64,000 nucleotides of DNA from PLanc-01 sp035342095 (GTDB lineage Bacteria > Planctomycetota > Phycisphaerae > Sedimentisphaerales > Anaerobacaceae), in the NCBI GenBank assembly GCA_035342095.1, contig DAOQWL010000004.1, forward strand, positions 60,584 to 124,583, given 5' to 3'. The notes under the pieces were generated by a model. That model was not told where the DNA came from. It saw only the letters and a program-made list of their open reading frames with translations, and ran no database searches. Made by a program: the position numbers and the translations under genes. Shown piece after piece: positions 8,538 through 17,803 of the stretch; the first letter of the stretch is position 1; every line of letters begins with the position of its first letter.

Positions 8538-10540
8538 TTGCGACCTGCGGTCACGCCGGGCCAGGTGTCCGTCCGGAAGGGGGAGGCGGGCAGGTCGGCC
8601 TTGTTGTACAGATTGCAGACGGGGTTGTCCGCCCAGGCATATCGCACTGCTTTCGGCTCGGGTACCTTGTCGCTGCTGACGACCACGGTCTTGCCCTCGA
8701 TCACAGCGTCCGCCCAGACGAACTTGCGATCCTCGCCCGCGATGGCGAAGCCCTTCAACGGGCCGCCCTTGGCGACGAGTCCGTCGCCGACGCAGTCGAA
8801 TCGCAGGACGATCTTGCCGTCGCGGACCTTCATGGACTCGAACAGCGGGCCGGAGTAGACCACGTTCTTCTTGCCGTAGGTCTTGGCCATCGCCCACAGC
8901 GCCAGGCGCTTGCCGACGTCCTGCTTGTTCTTGGGGTGGATATCAGCGGCGTCGCCGATGTCGATGATGGTCGCCATGCCGGTGTCCTTGAGGGACAGGG
9001 TCATGAGCTGGGCCTCGCGGAGTTCCGCCCAGGCGCTGTCGCCCGGCTCGGGCTTCTCGGCCATGAAGTTGGCCAACTGGACGAACAGGAAGGGGAAGCT
9101 CTTGACGCCCCAGCTCTGGCGCCAGTCGGTGATCATATCGGGGAAGAGTTCGCGGTACTGATAGGCGCGGTCCGCGTTGGATTCGCCCTGGTACCAGATC
9201 GCGCCGCGGATGGCAAACGGGATCAGGGGTGCGATCATGCCGTTGTACAAAACCGTCGGAGCATTGGGGTTGTTGGCCCAGGTCGGCGGCTGGGGTTGCG
9301 GCGGCATTGACGCCATGTCCAGCGCGACCTTGTATCGCCACTTGCCCGCGAGAGAGAGTGCCGCGTCGGTGCCTGCACCGGCTGGCTTGATCCGCATCTG
9401 TGCAGGCTGGCCGTAGATCCCGCCACCGCCGGCGGTGTCGAGCACCTGGACCGCGATCACGTTGCGACCGGCCTTGATGACGCTGGCGCCGACCTTGTAC
9501 TGCCGCGGGGTCTGCCACTGGCCCGACGCCATGATGGCGCCGACCTTGACGCCGTTGACCCAGGTCGTGTCCATGTCGTCGATTGGTCCCAGATCGAGCG
9601 TCAGTTCCTTGCCCACCCAGGATTCCGGGACCTCGATGGTCTTGCGGAACCAGACGAGGCCGTCGAAGTTCCCGAGGGCCGTCTGTTCCCAGAGGACAGG
9701 CAGCTCCATCTCCTGCCAGGTGGAATCATCGAAGTCGAGTGAAATGCACCCGGCGCCTTGTGCCCCGGCGGATTCGACCTGCTTGTGCCACTGGTCGAGC
9801 GACTCCTGGTACTTCTTCATCGAGGCTTCCGGATTGGCTCGGGCCTCTGCGATCCGGTCGATTTGCGTCTTGAACTCGGGGAACTTCGCCAGCGTCCCCT
9901 CGCTGGTCCACGCTTCTGCTACGGTGCCGCCCCAACTGGTATTGATGAGCCCGACCGGGATGTCCAGCTCCTTGTGCAGATATCTGCCGAAGAAGTACCC
10001 GACCGCGGAGAACCCGCCGACGGCCTGGGGACTGCACTCGGTCCACTGGCCCACGCAGTCCGCCTGGGGACTGTCGGCGATCTTCTTCTGGACGGTGAAC
10101 AGGCGGATCTTCGGGAAATCCGCCGCGGCGACTTCCTGCGGACCCGAAGCGGAAGCCGCGACGGGCCATTCCATGTTCGACTGGCCCGAGCAGACCCAGA
10201 CCTCGCCGCACAGGATGTTCTTGAGTGTGATCGTGTTCTTGCCCGTGAGGGTCACTTCATACGGTCCTCCGACCTTCGGCGCTTCGACCACGAGCTTCCA
10301 TTTTCCGTCCTGCCCCGCGGTGACGCGCGGCTGGGCGGACTGCCAGCTCATGCGAATGGCGATCTGCTCGCCCGGATCGGCCCATCCCCAGAGGGTGACC
10401 TTCCCCCCGCTTTGCAGGACCATGTTGTCGCCCACGACGGCGGGCAGTCGGATGTCGGCGGCGCTGATGCTCGCCAGCAGCAGGATCGATGCGAAGATCG
10501 CATGCACATTTCGTGGGCAGATTGCTCTGTGACGTTCCAT
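8534..10540 (-). CDS. Sialate O-acetylesterase (SASA family)
   Basis: A 668-residue secreted carbohydrate esterase removing O-acetyl groups from sialic acids or other glycans. The start at 10540 is set by AAGGAG eight bases upstream; a signal peptide follows (ending about residue 28, ASISAAD). A small N-terminal beta domain leads into an SGNH hydrolase split in two: the nucleophile block CSGQSNMEW (S121), then GAIWYQGESNAD, then the Asp-x-His block DIHPKN near the C-terminus. A galactose-binding-like insert (about 270-390) lies between the halves, as in other SASA proteins. It is divergent from the beta-galactosidase gene; together they suggest breakdown of acetylated host or algal glycans (inference). 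Confidence 0.9.
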   Translation of the reverse strand: MERHRAICPRNVHAIFASILLLASISAADIRLPAVVGDNMVLQSGGKVTLWGWADPGEQIAIRMSWQSAQPRVTAGQDGKWKLVVEAPKVGGPYEVTLTGKNTITLKNILCGEVWVCSGQSNMEWPVAASASGPQEVAAADFPKIRLFTVQKKIADSPQADCVGQWTECSPQAVGGFSAVGYFFGRYLHKELDIPVGLINTSWGGTVAEAWTSEGTLAKFPEFKTQIDRIAEARANPEASMKKYQESLDQWHKQVESAGAQGAGCISLDFDDSTWQEMELPVLWEQTALGNFDGLVWFRKTIEVPESWVGKELTLDLGPIDDMDTTWVNGVKVGAIMASGQWQTPRQYKVGASVIKAGRNVIAVQVLDTAGGGGIYGQPAQMRIKPAGAGTDAALSLAGKWRYKVALDMASMPPQPQPPTWANNPNAPTVLYNGMIAPLIPFAIRGAIWYQGESNADRAYQYRELFPDMITDWRQSWGVKSFPFLFVQLANFMAEKPEPGDSAWAELREAQLMTLSLKDTGMATIIDIGDAADIHPKNKQDVGKRLALWAMAKTYGKKNVVYSGPLFESMKVRDGKIVLRFDCVGDGLVAKGGPLKGFAIAGEDRKFVWADAVIEGKTVVVSSDKVPEPKAVRYAWADNPVCNLYNKADLPASPFRTDTWPGVTAGRK

Positions 10541-10714
10541 TCTGAACTCCTTATCCATAGGTCCTTGGACTGTGCCTTTTCCATTCGGCACGTCCTCCTC
10601 GTGGAGGGCATGTTACCACGGGTGTCGAGAGGGGTAAAGAACCTGTCCTTGACCGGGCACGGACCCCCTGTATGATGGCAACGTCGATGGAAGGTCTTTT
10701 CAAGGAGATCGAAG

Positions 10715-13700
10715 ATGAATGTGCGATCGATGCGGTTGGCAGTTCTCGCGGCGTGCTTGCTGGTTGTTTCAGCCTGGGCTCAGGCGCCGGACTGGGAGAA
10801 CGAGCAAGTCATTGGGATCAACAAGGAGCCTGGGCGGGCCACGGGCGTGTCGTATCCCGACGTGACATCGGCCGTCCGCGCGTACACCGTGAAGACGGCG
10901 GGGGACGTGCTGAAGAAGTGGCACGATTCGCCGTACTATCGCAGCCTCAACGGGCAATGGAAATTCCACTGGGTCAAGTCGCCCGACGAGCGTCCCGTGG
11001 ATTTCTACAAGCCGGACTTCGACGTCGGCGGATGGGCCGAGATCCCGGTCCCGTCCAATTGGGAGATCCAGGGCTACGGCACGCCGATCTACTCGAACAT
11101 ACGCTATCCGCATGTCCGCCAGCCGCCGAAGATCGTCGGCCCGCTCCCGCCGGACTACGCCGCTGCTCGTGAGCCCAATCCCGTGGGCAGCTATCGGACG
11201 GTCTTCGACGTGCCGAAGGACTGGGACGGGCGGGAGGTCTTCATCCACTTCGAAGGCGTCGCCTCCGCGTTCTATCTCTGGATCAATGGGCAGAAGGTCG
11301 GGTACAGCGAGGGCAGCCGGACGCCCGCCGAGTTCGACGTCACGAAGTACCTCCGGCCTGGCGAGAACGTCCTGGCGGCCGAGGTCTATCGCTGGTCCGA
11401 CGGCAGTTACCTGGAGGACCAGGATTTTTGGCGACTGAGCGGCATCTTCCGCGACGTGTACCTGTTCAGCACGCCGCGGGTCCAGTTGCGGGATCTGTTC
11501 GTGCTCAGCGATCTGGACGAGCAGTACAAGGACGCCCGGCTCAACATCACGGCCAAGGTCCGCAACCTCTCGGATAGTCAGGCCGCGCGACGCGTTCGAG
11601 CGATCCTGGTTGACGCCCAGGGTCGTCGGACGCCCGTAGGATCGTCTGAGACGGCCGCGGTGGAGCCGGGACGGGAGGCGGAGTTGAGAATTCACGCGGA
11701 TGTGGAGAATCCGCTCAAATGGACCTCCGAGACGCCGAACGTCTATCTTGTCGTGCTGGAGATGGTCGACACGCAGGGCCAGACCACCGAGGTCAAGGCC
11801 TGTCGGTTCGGCTTCCGCAAGGTCGAGTTGAAGGACCGCCAGTTCCTCCTCAACGGCGTCTCGATCAAGCTCAAGGGCGTCAACCGTCACGAGCACGACC
11901 CGGATCGCGGGCAGGCCATCGAGATCGGCTCCATGATCCGCGACATCGAGCTGATGAAGCAGAACAACATCAACACCGTCCGCACCTGTCACTATCCGGA
12001 CCATCCCGCCTGGTACGACTTGTGCGACCTGTGCGGCATCTACATCGTCGATGAGGCGAACGTCGAGTCGCATGGCATGGGATACGGCCGCGAGACGTTG
12101 GGCGCCGTCGAGAGCTGGAAGACCGCTCACGTGGACCGCAACGTCCGCATGGTCGAGCGAGACAAGAACCATCCGTGCGTGGTCATCTGGTCGCTGGGCA
12201 ACGAGGCAGGAAGCGGCCCGAACTTCGAGGCCGCGGCCCAGGCGATTCGCAGCCTCGACACGTCCAGGCCCATCCACTACGAGCGAATGAACGAAGTGGC
12301 GGACATGGACAGCGTGATGTACCCGTCCGTCGAAGGGCTCATTGCTTCGGGACGCAGCAATTCGCCCAAGCCCTTCTTCGTCTGCGAGTACGCCCACGGG
12401 ATGGGCAACGCGATCGGCAACCTGCAGGAGTACTGGGACGCGATCAACGCCCACCCTCGCCTGATCGGAGCTTGCATTTGGGACTGGGTCGACCAGGGCC
12501 TCCGCAAGTACACGGGCGCGACGAATCCGGACGGGTCCAAGCAGTGGTTCTTCGCCTACGGCGGCGACTACGGCGACCGGCCCAACGACAACAATTTCTG
12601 CTGTAATGGCGTCGTCGATCCGGACCGGTCCCATACCGCCAAGCTGCGGGAGGTGAAGAAAGTCTATCAGTACGTCAACTTCGCCTTGGGCGAGGTCGCG
12701 AAGGACCGTGTTGCCGTCGAGCTGACCAACAAGTACTTCTTCACGGACCTGAGCAACTTCACAGTCCAATGGCAGATCATGGAAGACGGGCAGGCAATTG
12801 AGCGCGGTGTGCAGACGCTCGACAGCGTGGCGCCGGGCGAATCGGCGAGTGTTCTGCTGCGTCTGTCGCTGTCTCGCCGCAAGCTCAAGCCGGGAGCCGA
12901 GTGCTTCCTGAATGTCAGCTTGGCGCAGAATCACGATGAGCTGTACGCCAAGGCCGGCCACGTGGTCGCCTGCGAACAGTTCAAGCTGCCCATCCGGACG
13001 CTGGAGGCGCCGTCGCTCGAACTGGCCCGCCTGCGGGCCCTGGCGGTGGTGGACGAGGGCGACTCGATCACGGTCACGGGCCGAAGGGTCAAGGCGGTCT
13101 TCAGCCGGTCCACCGGGACGCTGTCGTCGCTCGCCTACGACGGCGTCGAGGTCCTCGCCAACGGCGGCGGTCCCCGGCTGAACCTCTTCCGCGCCCCGGT
13201 GGACAACGACAACTGGCTGCGGCGGGATATCGAGCGGTCGGGGATCGCCAGCCTGTCCTACACAGCCAAGAGCGTCGCTGTCGAGCAGCCGGCCCGAGGC
13301 GTCGTTCGCGTCTGCTGCACGGTGGATTGCGCCGGCAGGTCCGAGACCGGGATGGTCCACACGGCGACCTTCACCATCTTCGGCGACGGCTCGATCGACG
13401 TGACCAACCAGGTCGAGCCCTACGGCAACCTCACGGTCCTGCCCAAGCTCGGGGTGAGCCTGGTGCTGCCCAAGGGCTTCGACGATCTGACCTGGCTCGG
13501 GCGGGGGCCGCACGAGAGCTATGTGGACCGCAAACGCAGCGCCGACGTCGGGCTCTACAGCGGCAAGGTGGCCGCTCAATACGAGCGTTACGTCCGACCC
13601 CAGGAGAACGGCAACAAGACCGACGTTCGCTGGGCGACCCTGACCGACAAGAAGGGCAAGGGCTTGCTGGTGACCACCGACGGCACGTACTCCATCAGTG

Positions 13701-14575
13701 CCCACCACAACACTGCGGCCGATTACGACCAAGCCCGACACATCGACAAGGTCGTGCCGCGAGACGAGGTCTACCTGTGCATCGACGCGGCCCACATGGG
13801 TCTCGGCGGCGCCAGTTGCGGCCCGCGCCCCATGAACCAGTACATTCTGAATGCCGGTCCCGCCCGATTCCGGTATTCCCTGCGTCCCGCGACGGCGGAT
13901 GCCAGGATCCAACTGCCCAATCTCGGGGCGCCGCTGGTCACCCGGGACAAGGGCGGGATGGTGCGGATCGACGCGGACGTCGCCGGGCGAGTGGAGTATC
14001 GGCTCGCCGATGGTGCATGGACGAGCTACGCCCAACCGTTCGATCTGGTCGAGGGCGGCGTGGTCGAGGCCCGCGTCCATCTGAGCGACAAGCTGGTTAG
14101 CGACACCGCCCGCGCGGAGTTCGAGGAGATCATCCCGCTGCTGGAGCTGGACAAGTCCGCGTGGCGTGTGGTGCACGTGGACAGCTTCGAGCCGGGCGAG
14201 GGCGAGGTCGGTCACGCGATCGACGATGCGCCGGAGACCTTCTGGCACACGAGTTGGTCGGCCTCGCAGCCCGCGCATCCGCACGAGATCCAGATCGATC
14301 TGGGCAAGAGCCTCTCGTTGATCGGGTTCACGCAGTTGCCTCGACAGGGCAATCCCAACGGGCGGATTCGCACCTATGAGTTCTACGTGAGCGAGGACGG
14401 CAAACAGTGGGAGCCCGTCGTCAAGGAAGGTCGCTTCCCGAACAGCGACCAGCTCCAGACCGTCCGGTTCGAGAAGCCGGTCGCCGGACGCTACGTTCGT
14501 CTGGTGGCGTTGAGCGAATGGTCGCGCCAGCCGTACACGACCATCGCGGAGTTCGATGTCATGGCGGCCAAGTAG
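10715..14575 (+). CDS. Beta-galactosidase, GH2 LacZ-type, with C-terminal F5/8 (discoidin) domain
   Basis: A 1286-residue secreted GH2 enzyme hydrolysing terminal beta-galactosides. AAGGAG precedes ATG 10715 and a signal peptide ends near AWAQA. The order is LacZ-like: sugar-binding jelly roll (about 60-230), Ig-like domain, TIM barrel with acid/base E497 in SLGNEAG and nucleophile E558 in CEYAHGMGN, Ig-like domain and beta-gal small chain (about 780-1050). An extra tail of about 120 residues (from about 1165; DDAPETFWHTSW onward) looks like an F5/8 type C galactose-binding module, giving a protein about 250 residues longer than E. coli LacZ. The deacetylase gene follows 23 bases later, so they may be co-transcribed. 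Confidence 0.95.
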   Translation: MNVRSMRLAVLAACLLVVSAWAQAPDWENEQVIGINKEPGRATGVSYPDVTSAVRAYTVKTAGDVLKKWHDSPYYRSLNGQWKFHWVKSPDERPVDFYKPDFDVGGWAEIPVPSNWEIQGYGTPIYSNIRYPHVRQPPKIVGPLPPDYAAAREPNPVGSYRTVFDVPKDWDGREVFIHFEGVASAFYLWINGQKVGYSEGSRTPAEFDVTKYLRPGENVLAAEVYRWSDGSYLEDQDFWRLSGIFRDVYLFSTPRVQLRDLFVLSDLDEQYKDARLNITAKVRNLSDSQAARRVRAILVDAQGRRTPVGSSETAAVEPGREAELRIHADVENPLKWTSETPNVYLVVLEMVDTQGQTTEVKACRFGFRKVELKDRQFLLNGVSIKLKGVNRHEHDPDRGQAIEIGSMIRDIELMKQNNINTVRTCHYPDHPAWYDLCDLCGIYIVDEANVESHGMGYGRETLGAVESWKTAHVDRNVRMVERDKNHPCVVIWSLGNEAGSGPNFEAAAQAIRSLDTSRPIHYERMNEVADMDSVMYPSVEGLIASGRSNSPKPFFVCEYAHGMGNAIGNLQEYWDAINAHPRLIGACIWDWVDQGLRKYTGATNPDGSKQWFFAYGGDYGDRPNDNNFCCNGVVDPDRSHTAKLREVKKVYQYVNFALGEVAKDRVAVELTNKYFFTDLSNFTVQWQIMEDGQAIERGVQTLDSVAPGESASVLLRLSLSRRKLKPGAECFLNVSLAQNHDELYAKAGHVVACEQFKLPIRTLEAPSLELARLRALAVVDEGDSITVTGRRVKAVFSRSTGTLSSLAYDGVEVLANGGGPRLNLFRAPVDNDNWLRRDIERSGIASLSYTAKSVAVEQPARGVVRVCCTVDCAGRSETGMVHTATFTIFGDGSIDVTNQVEPYGNLTVLPKLGVSLVLPKGFDDLTWLGRGPHESYVDRKRSADVGLYSGKVAAQYERYVRPQENGNKTDVRWATLTDKKGKGLLVTTDGTYSISAHHNTAADYDQARHIDKVVPRDEVYLCIDAAHMGLGGASCGPRPMNQYILNAGPARFRYSLRPATADARIQLPNLGAPLVTRDKGGMVRIDADVAGRVEYRLADGAWTSYAQPFDLVEGGVVEARVHLSDKLVSDTARAEFEEIIPLLELDKSAWRVVHVDSFEPGEGEVGHAIDDAPETFWHTSWSASQPAHPHEIQIDLGKSLSLIGFTQLPRQGNPNGRIRTYEFYVSEDGKQWEPVVKEGRFPNSDQLQTVRFEKPVAGRYVRLVALSEWSRQPYTTIAEFDVMAAK

Positions 14576-14598
14576 CCCGAATTGCAGGGAGATAGACA

Positions 14599-16062
14599 AT
14601 GAAAACGTCTTGGGTTCTGCTCGCAGTTTGTGCGTTCGCGTGTCTTTCGACCGCGGTTTCCCCGGCGGCTCAGCCGCCCACCGTGTACGTCACGTTCTGG
14701 TTCGACACGGAGGACTTCATCCTGCCCCAGGCGGACGACGCGGCGATGCGACTGGCCGAGATGTTCTCCTCGCGAGGCGTCCAGGCCACGTTCAAGATCG
14801 TGGGCGAGAAGGCCCGCGTCCTGGAAGAACGCGGGCGGGACGACGTGATCCTGGCCCTGGCGAAGAACGACATTGCGTACCATTCGACGCTCCACAGCGT
14901 TCACCCGACGCCCTCGGAGTACAGCCGGGACCTGGGCTGGCACGAAGGCGTTTCGGAGTTCATCCGTCGGGAGGGGGCCGGCCTGGAGACGCTGCAGCGC
15001 GTGTTCGGCGTCAACGCCTCCTGCTACGGCCAGCCAGGCGGGTCGTGGACTCCCCAGAGCTACGGAGCCCTCCGTGCGTTTGGCATCCCGCTGTACCTGG
15101 ACGAGACCTCGCACGTGAACGTGAACAACCGTCCCTTCTGGTATTGCGGCGTGCTGAACATCCTCCGCCTCGGGGACTGCGTCCTGCGGACCGGCTGGGC
15201 GGACGACGAGGTGAAGGACGCCTGCGCGAAGTTCGACCGGGTGCAGGAGAAACTCATCCGCGAGGGCGGCGGGATCGTCAGCATCTACTATCACCCCTGT
15301 GAGTTCGTGCACGAGCAGTTCTGGGACGGGGTCAACTTTTCCCACGGCGCCAATCCGCCGCGATCCGAATGGAAGCTGCCGCCTATGAAATCGCCCGAGA
15401 AGCAGGAGCAGGCCTTCCGTGCGTTCGAGACCTTCCTGGACCACATCGTGCGCCGTCCCGGCGTGCGTCTGGTGACCGCCAGGGAGATCGCGGCGCTGTA
15501 CCCCGACCGCATCTACTCCCATCTCCTGACGCGAAGCGACATCCAGACCATCGCGGCGGCCTTCCAGAAGGAGCTTTCCTACGTCGATCTGGGCGGCCGG
15601 ATCGTCTCCGTCGGCGAGGGGCTGCTGGCGATGTGCGAACGGGTGGGCAGGGGGACGGACGAGGTCGTGCTGGAGTTCGCCTACGGTCCCGCGTCTGCGC
15701 CGCAGCGATTCGTCAAGGAGGGGACGTTCTCGCAGGAAGCTGTGCAGCAGGCCGCACGAGAGATGCTCGATATCGTCCACACGACGAGCCAGTTGCCCAC
15801 GGTCATCTGGGTGGCCGGTCAACCCGTGCGGCCGGAGGATTTTGCCGTCACGCTGGCGTCGATGGTTGCCTCGGAACGCGATTCTGGTGATGTCCCACTG
15901 CGAAGGGGCGAACTCGCGGCGAAGAAGTACGTTGCCGACGACTCGCCGGGACTCTGGGGCTGGGTGATCTTCCCGAAGGGTTTCAACGCGCCAGGCATGA
16001 TGGAGGTCGCTAAGCTCCAGGCTTGGACAATCAAACCGGCGGTCCTACGCCAAGCCCAATGA
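14599..16062 (+). CDS. Secreted polysaccharide deacetylase-like protein
   Basis: A 487-residue exported protein with a signal peptide (residues 1-24). The NodB-type fold starts with VYVTFWFDTEDF, whose Asp36 is the expected metal or catalytic acid, and continues with YHSTLHSVHP, supplying the His ligands; SCYGQPGG and SIYYHPCEF are later motifs. The family removes N- or O-acetyl groups from glycans. Residues after about 300 form a second domain I do not recognise. It follows the beta-galactosidase by 23 bases and ends at a shared hairpin terminator. Confidence 0.78.
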   Translation: MKTSWVLLAVCAFACLSTAVSPAAQPPTVYVTFWFDTEDFILPQADDAAMRLAEMFSSRGVQATFKIVGEKARVLEERGRDDVILALAKNDIAYHSTLHSVHPTPSEYSRDLGWHEGVSEFIRREGAGLETLQRVFGVNASCYGQPGGSWTPQSYGALRAFGIPLYLDETSHVNVNNRPFWYCGVLNILRLGDCVLRTGWADDEVKDACAKFDRVQEKLIREGGGIVSIYYHPCEFVHEQFWDGVNFSHGANPPRSEWKLPPMKSPEKQEQAFRAFETFLDHIVRRPGVRLVTAREIAALYPDRIYSHLLTRSDIQTIAAAFQKELSYVDLGGRIVSVGEGLLAMCERVGRGTDEVVLEFAYGPASAPQRFVKEGTFSQEAVQQAAREMLDIVHTTSQLPTVIWVAGQPVRPEDFAVTLASMVASERDSGDVPLRRGELAAKKYVADDSPGLWGWVIFPKGFNAPGMMEVAKLQAWTIKPAVLRQAQ

Positions 16063-16082
16063 GTCTCACGTCATGAAACGAA

Positions 16083-16114
16083 ACCGGCGAAGCCCCTGGA
16101 GAAGGGCTTCGCCG
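16083..16114. terminator. Bidirectional hairpin between convergent genes
   Basis: A perfect 12-bp inverted repeat, CCGGCGAAGCCC / GGGCTTCGCCGG, with an 8-base loop sits between the stops of the deacetylase (16062) and the PEP-CTERM-like gene (16159). There is no long T run on either side, so termination strength is uncertain. Confidence 0.75.
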
Positions 16115-16158
16115 GCAGGTTCACGACGAAGCGACGATCCGCCGCAACCAGGGCCCTG

Positions 16159-16809
16159 TCATGCGGTCCGCCGCAACCTCAAACCGGCAGCGCCCAAGCC
16201 CAGCATGCCAAGCAGCACTGCCCCTGGAAGAGGGACGACATTCACGAAGCTCTCGCTCTGCCCATCGGCGAAGCTCTTGACGTGAATACCGATTCGAAGA
16301 CCCGTGTCGCGCCCTCCGGTTGCAAGTTCGTGGAGCACATCATCGAAGGTCTTCCCATGCTGGAGGTCGAAGATGATTCCGACCTGTTCTTGCGGGCCCA
16401 CGCCCCAGGTTGGTTCCGGATTGTCGGCCTCAGCGAGAAATCCCGCTGTAACCGAGAAGCCTATGGATTGGCCACCCGGCAGATCGCCTGGATTGGCGCT
16501 GTACGGCTTGAAGTTGACACCCGAGGAGTTGATCACGCTCGCGATGCCCAGGAGCGTCCCATCGTCGAAGTAGATCTCCGAGATCACGCTTTGGGCAGGC
16601 CCACTGTTCTTGAAGGTGAAGAGTGCCTGAGTATAATCACCCTGCGTGTCCGGTGTCCCGTAAGGGGTTACCTCGACGGTGAGTTGGGCTTCGCCGATCG
16701 CTGCGTCGGTTGCGCTGTTGTTGGTGATGCAGGTGAATCCATATATGTCCGCCAAGGCTGGTGTCACCATGGATACACAGAGACATGCGATCAGCGTTGT
16801 TCTTTTCAT
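16159..16809 (-). CDS. PEP-CTERM-like secreted protein
   Basis: A 216-residue exported protein of unknown function. GAGGAG precedes the ATG at 16809, which starts a signal peptide (MKRTTLIACL...PALA). The middle is a beta-rich domain of about 165 residues. The C-terminus has the tripartite sorting signal VPLPG, a hydrophobic helix, and RLRR, the form seen in Planctomycetes/Phycisphaerae proteins processed by exosortase/archaeosortase-type enzymes and anchored to the envelope. No sortase gene is in the window. A good promoter lies 83-111 bases upstream. Confidence 0.8.
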   Translation of the reverse strand: MKRTTLIACLCVSMVTPALADIYGFTCITNNSATDAAIGEAQLTVEVTPYGTPDTQGDYTQALFTFKNSGPAQSVISEIYFDDGTLLGIASVINSSGVNFKPYSANPGDLPGGQSIGFSVTAGFLAEADNPEPTWGVGPQEQVGIIFDLQHGKTFDDVLHELATGGRDTGLRIGIHVKSFADGQSESFVNVVPLPGAVLLGMLGLGAAGLRLRRTA

Positions 16810-16891
16810 CGATGCCGCTCCTCGGAAGATATACGCACCCGTCACTCCACAACCACACCATTTTTCCGTGCTCCACTCCAATACAAGAAAC

Positions 16892-16920
16892 ATTATCGCG
16901 TCTGTGGCGCGATTTGTCAA
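16892..16920 (-). promoter_or_regulatory. Sigma-70-type promoter for the PEP-CTERM-like gene
   Basis: On the minus strand a perfect -35 TTGACA (16920-16915), a 17-base spacer and -10 GATAAT (16897-16892) precede the gene at 16809, predicting a leader of about 75 bases. Confidence 0.65.
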
Positions 16921-16954
16921 TAGGTATAGATACGTATTCTGCCCGATAATTGCG

Positions 16955-17803
16955 CTACTCTATCGAGGCGAGGGGGATGATCAGGTCCGAAAGGCCGGCG
17001 GCGGAGTAGGATTTGGCGAGGTCGAGCTCGATGACACAGCCGTGATTGTGGTCGCAGGCGAGGATGATGAGGTTCTCGCCTGCCTTGCACCACCCATGGG
17101 TCTGAGGCTGGTGGCCGAGGATGAATACGTCCGAGTCCAGGATCTTGGCCATCCGGTCGAGTGCGTCCTGACTGTGCCGGCGGCCCCAGGTCAGCAGGTA
17201 GGCGGATCCGGGTCGGTCGCAGTCGGCGACCTGCATCTCCCTCTCGAAGATGCCCGGGTCGAACAGGTCGACCGAGCGGTCGTTGGGCAGGGAATGGGAA
17301 ATCCACAGGCGATTGGCGCAGCGGACGGCCAGGGGCTGCGAGAAGAGGAACTGGCGGATCGCCAGGCGGACTTCGGGACCGGCCTGGCGGAACTCCCGGT
17401 CCAGCGCGGAAGCCATCGCGCGGTTCATCTCCTTGCCGTTCTTCATGACCTCCGCGCTGCTGATGCAGGCGGTGTCGTGATTGCCCATGACGATGTGGAC
17501 TCGGTCGGGGAATTGCAGCTTCAGGCGGATCGCATCGAAGAGCAGTTGGTAGGAAAGGCACCCGCCCTCGTCGTCTTCGGGCCCGCCGTGAATGATCTCC
17601 TGGAGGATCAGGTGTCGATCCGGGTGGTTCGCGAGATCGGCTCGTGTGAGGATGCGCTCGAAATTGCGGCGATGCCCATGGATGTCGCCGCTGACGACCA
17701 ACGATCCGCTCGCCGGCAGACAGATGAGGTTGCCCCGCCGAAACCGGTCTGTCTGATTCGCTCGGATCCCCCTATTGAGAAGATCGATGGTTGCTCGATG
17801 CAT
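16955..17803 (-). CDS. Calcineurin-like metallophosphoesterase (PPP-type Ser/Thr phosphatase-like)
   Basis: A 282-residue phosphatase. The first and third metal motifs are clear: GDIHG (39-43) and GNHD (107-110), with later histidines in ISHSLP and LGHQPQTHG. The expected central GDxVDRG is replaced by EIIHGGPEDDEGG, so it is a diverged member. The start at 17803 lies inside the end of the kinase gene (32-base overlap) and has no strong ribosome site, which suggests translational coupling. The pairing points to reversal of the kinase's own phosphorylation (inference). Confidence 0.82.
   Translation of the reverse strand: MHRATIDLLNRGIRANQTDRFRRGNLICLPASGSLVVSGDIHGHRRNFERILTRADLANHPDRHLILQEIIHGGPEDDEGGCLSYQLLFDAIRLKLQFPDRVHIVMGNHDTACISSAEVMKNGKEMNRAMASALDREFRQAGPEVRLAIRQFLFSQPLAVRCANRLWISHSLPNDRSVDLFDPGIFEREMQVADCDRPGSAYLLTWGRRHSQDALDRMAKILDSDVFILGHQPQTHGWCKAGENLIILACDHNHGCVIELDLAKSYSAAGLSDLIIPLASIE

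Noticed and set aside
10769..14599. Minus-strand frame of over 1200 codons opposite the beta-galactosidase
   Set aside because: A high-GC codon-bias shadow; the plus frame has the full LacZ-type motifs, and the antisense product is compositionally unnatural.
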